A stretch of DNA of 8,084 bases from Thermoleophilia bacterium (GTDB lineage: Bacteria; Actinomycetota; Thermoleophilia; Gaiellales; Gaiellaceae): positions 1 through 8,084 of the forward strand of contig JAOUEK010000072.1 in NCBI GenBank assembly GCA_029858755.1. Direction: 5' to 3'. Below are positions 6,187 to 8,084 of this stretch, in pieces; the stretch's first letter is position 1; every line of letters starts with the position of its first letter. The notes beneath the pieces are model-generated. The model had not been told where the DNA came from and made no database searches. It saw nothing but the letters and a program-made list of their open reading frames with translations. The position numbers were made by a program, and so were the translations under genes.

Positions 6187-6192
6187 AGCCTA
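6187..6192 (-). promoter_or_regulatory. -10 box of the aldolase-fold gene (leaderless start)
   Basis: The minus strand reads TAGGCT, a TANNNT match, followed by six bases and the GTG at 6180. The same geometry is found before the sensor kinase gene. No -35-like hexamer stands out in the GC-rich sequence upstream. Confidence 0.5.
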
Positions 6193-6220
6193 CCGCGCCC
6201 GCGGGGCGGAGACGAGCGCC

Positions 6221-6537
6221 TCAGCCCCCGAACGGAAACGCGACGAGGTTCGCGAGCTGCTTCTTCGCAAGCGGCGCGAACGGCGGCATCACGCCTTTGC
6301 GGTAGCCCCCTCGCACGAACGCGCTCGGCTTCACATCGATGCGCGGACGACGACGGGGAACGTCTGCACGCCTGGCCCCCGGCGTCGATCGCTTCCGGTG
6401 AGCGCCGGCCCGACCTTGCCGATGGTGCGCGCCGCCGCGAAGCCCTGGCCGCCACCGCGGCCGCTCCCGCGGAACACGCTCCGGCCAGCAGCACGCGCTC
6501 CTGCGCCGAGCGCCGGCCGCGCGCGGGCGCGGAGCAC
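6221..6537 (-). pseudogene. decayed class I cytochrome c
   Basis: Two overlapping minus-strand frames together reproduce a monohaem cytochrome c. The first reads AAGRSVFRGSGRGGGQGFAAARTIGKVGPALTG in pieces and ends at a stop (6333-6331). The second continues with VKPSAFV, GYRKGVMPPF and KKQLANLVAF, ending at TGA 6221. Both match family landmarks: VF-x2-SGC-x2-CH, GKVGPAL, the RxSIxxPxAFV stretch, the axial Met in VMPPF, and QLxxLVAF. The haem motif CxxCH is replaced by RGGGQ, with both cysteines and the histidine lost. One missing base between 6335 and 6334 explains the frame change: restoring it gives RASIVKPSAFV. An in-frame stop at 6553-6555 lies upstream and no signal peptide is visible, so the N-terminus is also lost. 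The product cannot be a haem protein. A sequencing error could mimic the frameshift but not the lost haem motif. Confidence 0.65.
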
Positions 6538-6550
6538 TGGCCCGCTGCGT

Positions 6551-6564
6551 GCTCACCCGTGAGC
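6551..6564. other. 14-bp palindrome just downstream of cofE
   Basis: GCTCAC (6551-6556) and GTGAGC (6559-6564) are perfect inverted repeats around CC, beginning 12 bp beyond the cofE stop. As RNA this gives at most a five-pair stem with a four-base loop and no U-tract. It may be a weak terminator of the F420 operon, a protein site, or chance. Confidence 0.25.
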
Positions 6565-6575
6565 CGTCGAGGAGC

Positions 6576-7325
6576 TCAGCGGAAGAGATCGCGCTCGCGC
6601 GGCATCACGAGCTCGGCCCCGGACCCGGCGCCCACGGGCAGATCGACCCCACGCACGATCGCCGCCGGGATGCCGCACGCCTTGCCCATCACGAGCTCCG
6701 CAGCACCAGCAACCTCGTCGGCAACCGCGATCTGGGTGGTGTGGAGCTCCTGCCCGGCTGCGTCGGGCTCGCCACGGAGGTCTCGGAGCGGCGCCATACC
6801 GGCTACCCCGAGGGCGATGTCGGTCGTCCCGGTTCGCCACGCGCGCCCGAACGAGTCGCTGACGACGACGGCCGGGGCGACCCCGCCGAGCTCTGCCAGA
6901 CGTGCCCTGAGCCCGGCCGCGCTCGCATCCGGTTCGACCGGCAGGAGCACGACCGTGCCCGGCCCCTTCGCGTTCGACGCGTCGACGCCGGCGGAGGCGC
7001 ACACGAACCCGTGGCGGGTCTCGGCGATCACGAGCGGCGGGCGCGAGCGAACGACGACGCGGGCCTCGTCGAGGATCACCTGGGTGCGCCGCGGGTCTCC
7101 GGCCTCGCCGGCGAGCTCCCGCGCGCGCGGGCTCGGCTCGACGTCCTCGAGCGAGACGACGCGACCCTCGACCTTGGACACTGCCTTCTGCGCGACGACG
7201 ACGACGTCGCCGGCCTCGAGGCCGCCCGCCCGCTCGATCGCAGCGGCAAGCTCGGCGGCGAGGTCGTCTCCCACTTCCAGCTCCGGGATGCCCCGGAGCG
7301 GGATCACCCGCACCTCGCCGCTCAT
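6576..7325 (-). CDS. cofE: coenzyme F420-0:L-glutamate ligase
   Basis: Encodes 249 residues, the usual length of a stand-alone CofE. The enzyme uses GTP and divalent metal to add L-glutamate residues to F420-0, forming the F420 gamma-glutamyl tail in the cytoplasm. Family motifs seen in order: LEAGDVVVVAQKAVSKVEGR (36-55), ETRHGFVCASAGVDASN (102-118), SDSFGRAWRTGTTDIALGVAG (157-176, start and end), DLRG (182-185) and ADEVAGAAELVMGKA (202-216). The C-terminal nitroreductase-like domain found in mycobacterial FbiB is absent, so the final maturation step of mycobacterial-type F420 must be done by another protein if it occurs. The ATG at 7325 lies 11 bp after the npdG stop with no clear Shine-Dalgarno, so expression probably relies on operon coupling. 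It is the last intact gene of the cofD-npdG-cofE set in this window. Confidence 0.93.
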   Translation of the reverse strand: MSGEVRVIPLRGIPELEVGDDLAAELAAAIERAGGLEAGDVVVVAQKAVSKVEGRVVSLEDVEPSPRARELAGEAGDPRRTQVILDEARVVVRSRPPLVIAETRHGFVCASAGVDASNAKGPGTVVLLPVEPDASAAGLRARLAELGGVAPAVVVSDSFGRAWRTGTTDIALGVAGMAPLRDLRGEPDAAGQELHTTQIAVADEVAGAAELVMGKACGIPAAIVRGVDLPVGAGSGAELVMPRERDLFR

Positions 7326-7336
7326 GGTGCCACGGG

Positions 7337-7957
7337 TCAGCGCAGGCCCGTGAGCCGCACACCGGCGTGCGCCCTGTACCGCTTGTTCACGTTCACGATC
7401 ACCGCGGTCAGGCCCTCGAGGGCGCGGGCGCTCGCGAGCGGGCCGCAGTCGACCGCGCGTCCGGTGGTCAGCCGAGCCGCGAGCTCGAGCACCGCCGCCT
7501 TCGCGTCGGCGTCGTCCCCGCAGACGAGCGCGTCCTCGTCCGGCGGCTCCTCGGCACCGAGGTTCGACGCGGCGAGCGAGTGGAGGCCGGCGATCACGGG
7601 CCCGGCCACCTCGTCCTGGATGCGCTGGGCGATCGACGTCGCCTCCCCGGTGGGGAGCACGCCCTCCTCGGCGAAGCGCAGCTCTGCGGCGACCGAGAGC
7701 AAAGGGGTCGTGCCGATCGCGTCGCTCAGCTCGCGCGCGGTCTCGACGGCGCCCTCGGCCTTCGTCGTCAGCACGACGAGGTCGGCCGCCCGTGCGGCGT
7801 CAGCGTTCGTGGCACCCTCCACCCCGAGCTCAGCGGCGACCGACGCGGCACGACCGGCGTCCCTCGAGCCGAGGACGACGTCGTAGCCCGCTTCACGGAG
7901 CCGGAGGGCCAGTGCCCGGCCGAAGCCGCCGGTGCCGCCGATCAGCGCCACCCTCAC
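7337..7957 (-). CDS. npdG: F420-dependent NADP oxidoreductase
   Basis: A 206-residue reductase that moves hydride between NADPH and coenzyme F420, supplying F420H2 in non-methanogens. The N-terminal Rossmann fold starts immediately with RVALIGGTGGFGRALALRL (2-20), and the GSR at 30-32 is placed to bind the 2'-phosphate of NADP. Further family features are the ADLVVLTTKAEGAV segment (58-71), PVIAGLHSLAASNL (120-133) and the closing VIVNVNKRYRAHAGVRLTGL (187-205). Full length with no membrane or signal segment. The GTG start overlaps the stop of the probable cofD in a GTGA junction, a sign of translational coupling, and cofE follows 11 bp later. Making the cofactor and its reductase in one operon suggests F420H2 is used by enzymes encoded elsewhere. 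The gene is sometimes named fno. Confidence 0.92.
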   Translation of the reverse strand: MRVALIGGTGGFGRALALRLREAGYDVVLGSRDAGRAASVAAELGVEGATNADAARAADLVVLTTKAEGAVETARELSDAIGTTPLLSVAAELRFAEEGVLPTGEATSIAQRIQDEVAGPVIAGLHSLAASNLGAEEPPDEDALVCGDDADAKAAVLELAARLTTGRAVDCGPLASARALEGLTAVIVNVNKRYRAHAGVRLTGLR

Positions 7958-8084
7958 GCGACCGCCTCCAGCGTGCGCTCGGCGAGCCGACGCGCGGCGT
8001 CGCGATCGCGCATCAGCGTGCGGGCGACCACGAACCGGAGGCCGTCACCGCGGGGACTGTCCCCGAAGGGGACGGTCCCCTTCG
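7954..8084 (-). CDS. cofD: C-terminal end of probable 2-phospho-L-lactate transferase (CofD), cut by window edge
   Basis: The last 43 complete codons of a minus-strand gene are visible, ending FVVARTLMRDRDAARRLAER and TLEAVA. A VxxxLMxD segment followed by an alpha helix to the end is how CofD/FbiA proteins finish, and the neighbours npdG and cofE make this the best guess. CofD joins a phosphoenolpyruvate- or lactate-derived phospho moiety to Fo. CofC is less likely because its C-terminus usually carries a different DxDTPxD-type motif. The stop overlaps the npdG GTG. Just before the conserved tail, the frame passes through a palindromic repeat and reads GTVPFGDSPRG, which looks like an insertion into the coding sequence. 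The name rests mainly on context. Confidence 0.55.
   Translation of the reverse strand, partial: KGTVPFGDSPRGDGLRFVVARTLMRDRDAARRLAERTLEAVA
8052..8084. repeat. tandem GGGGAC-N-GTCCCC palindromes inside the cofD frame
   Basis: Two 13-bp palindromes occur side by side: GGGGACTGTCCCC at 8052-8064 and GGGGACGGTCCCC at 8068-8080. The second extends to a perfect 21-bp dyad (8064-8084), with ten-base arms CGAAGGGGAC and GTCCCCTTCG around one G, and it reaches the window edge. Both lie in frame within the probable cofD gene and code for GTVPFGDSPRG-like sequence. Such a compact palindromic unit resembles REP-like elements that spread through genomes. Whether it recurs elsewhere in this genome cannot be seen here. 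Confidence 0.6.

Noticed and set aside
6331..6556. The two short minus-strand frames between cofE and the aldolase gene as separate small proteins
   Set aside because: Joined by restoring one base, they form one degraded cytochrome c, so treating them as real genes is unjustified.
4331..7353. Long open frames antisense to or overlapping the aldolase, dsb and cofE genes (469, 706 and 445 codons)
   Set aside because: They are low-complexity Arg/Ala/Pro-rich shadows typical of high-GC DNA and overlap well-supported genes.
8052..8080. Reading the GGGGAC/GTCCCC palindromes as DosR/DevR binding boxes
   Set aside because: The half-sites look similar, but the DosR box as I know it is 14 bp or more with an AT-rich centre; these have a one-base centre, occur in tandem and lie at the 3' end of a gene.

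Overview
This is a GC-rich window (roughly 70% by eye) from an actinobacterium. Genes for the deazaflavin cofactor F420 sit beside an actinobacterial-type DsbA/DsbB pair and a DevS/DosT-like sensor kinase. Several genes appear to start at the first base of their mRNA with no Shine-Dalgarno. A deep-branching soil or groundwater lineage such as Thermoleophilia (Gaiellales/Solirubrobacterales) would fit, but that placement is inference. There are ten protein-coding genes (two cut by the window edges) and one decayed gene. I see no rRNA, tRNA, CRISPR array or insertion sequence.

Left part (1-1330): the first codons of an unidentified gene leave the window leftwards, divergent from a universal stress protein gene (177-671). 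The usp gene converges on a winged-helix regulator (684-1328, minus) whose C-terminal half carries a SufR-like set of three cysteines. An 8-bp inverted repeat lies across the convergence point.

Centre (1422-5095): a redox-sensing and thiol-redox block. A two-GAF sensor histidine kinase (2060-3679, minus) overlaps its NarL-type response regulator (1422-2063, minus) by four bases, and the SufR-like regulator follows. Divergent from the kinase are a membrane-anchored DsbA-like oxidoreductase (3736-4497) and its DsbB/BdbC partner (4544-5095). The first GAF domain keeps the His and Tyr that correspond to the haem ligand and distal tyrosine of DevS. The 56-bp divergent gap holds a near-perfect 23-bp dyad centred almost exactly midway between the two start codons, with a -10-like hexamer on each side. 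The simplest reading is one shared operator controlling a redox/gas sensor and the extracytoplasmic disulfide machinery together.

Right part (5125-8084): all genes are on the minus strand. At the right edge is the tail of a probable cofD, then npdG (F420-NADP reductase) overlapping it by four bases, then cofE (F420-0:glutamate ligase) 11 bp later. This is an F420 synthesis-and-reduction operon. Next is a decayed class I cytochrome c gene (about 6221-6537) that has lost CxxCH and carries a one-base frameshift. Last is a class II aldolase-fold protein (5125-6180) with a long unrecognised N-terminal region. The cofD tail contains two GGGGAC-N-GTCCCC palindromes inside the reading frame, which look like a dispersed genomic repeat.
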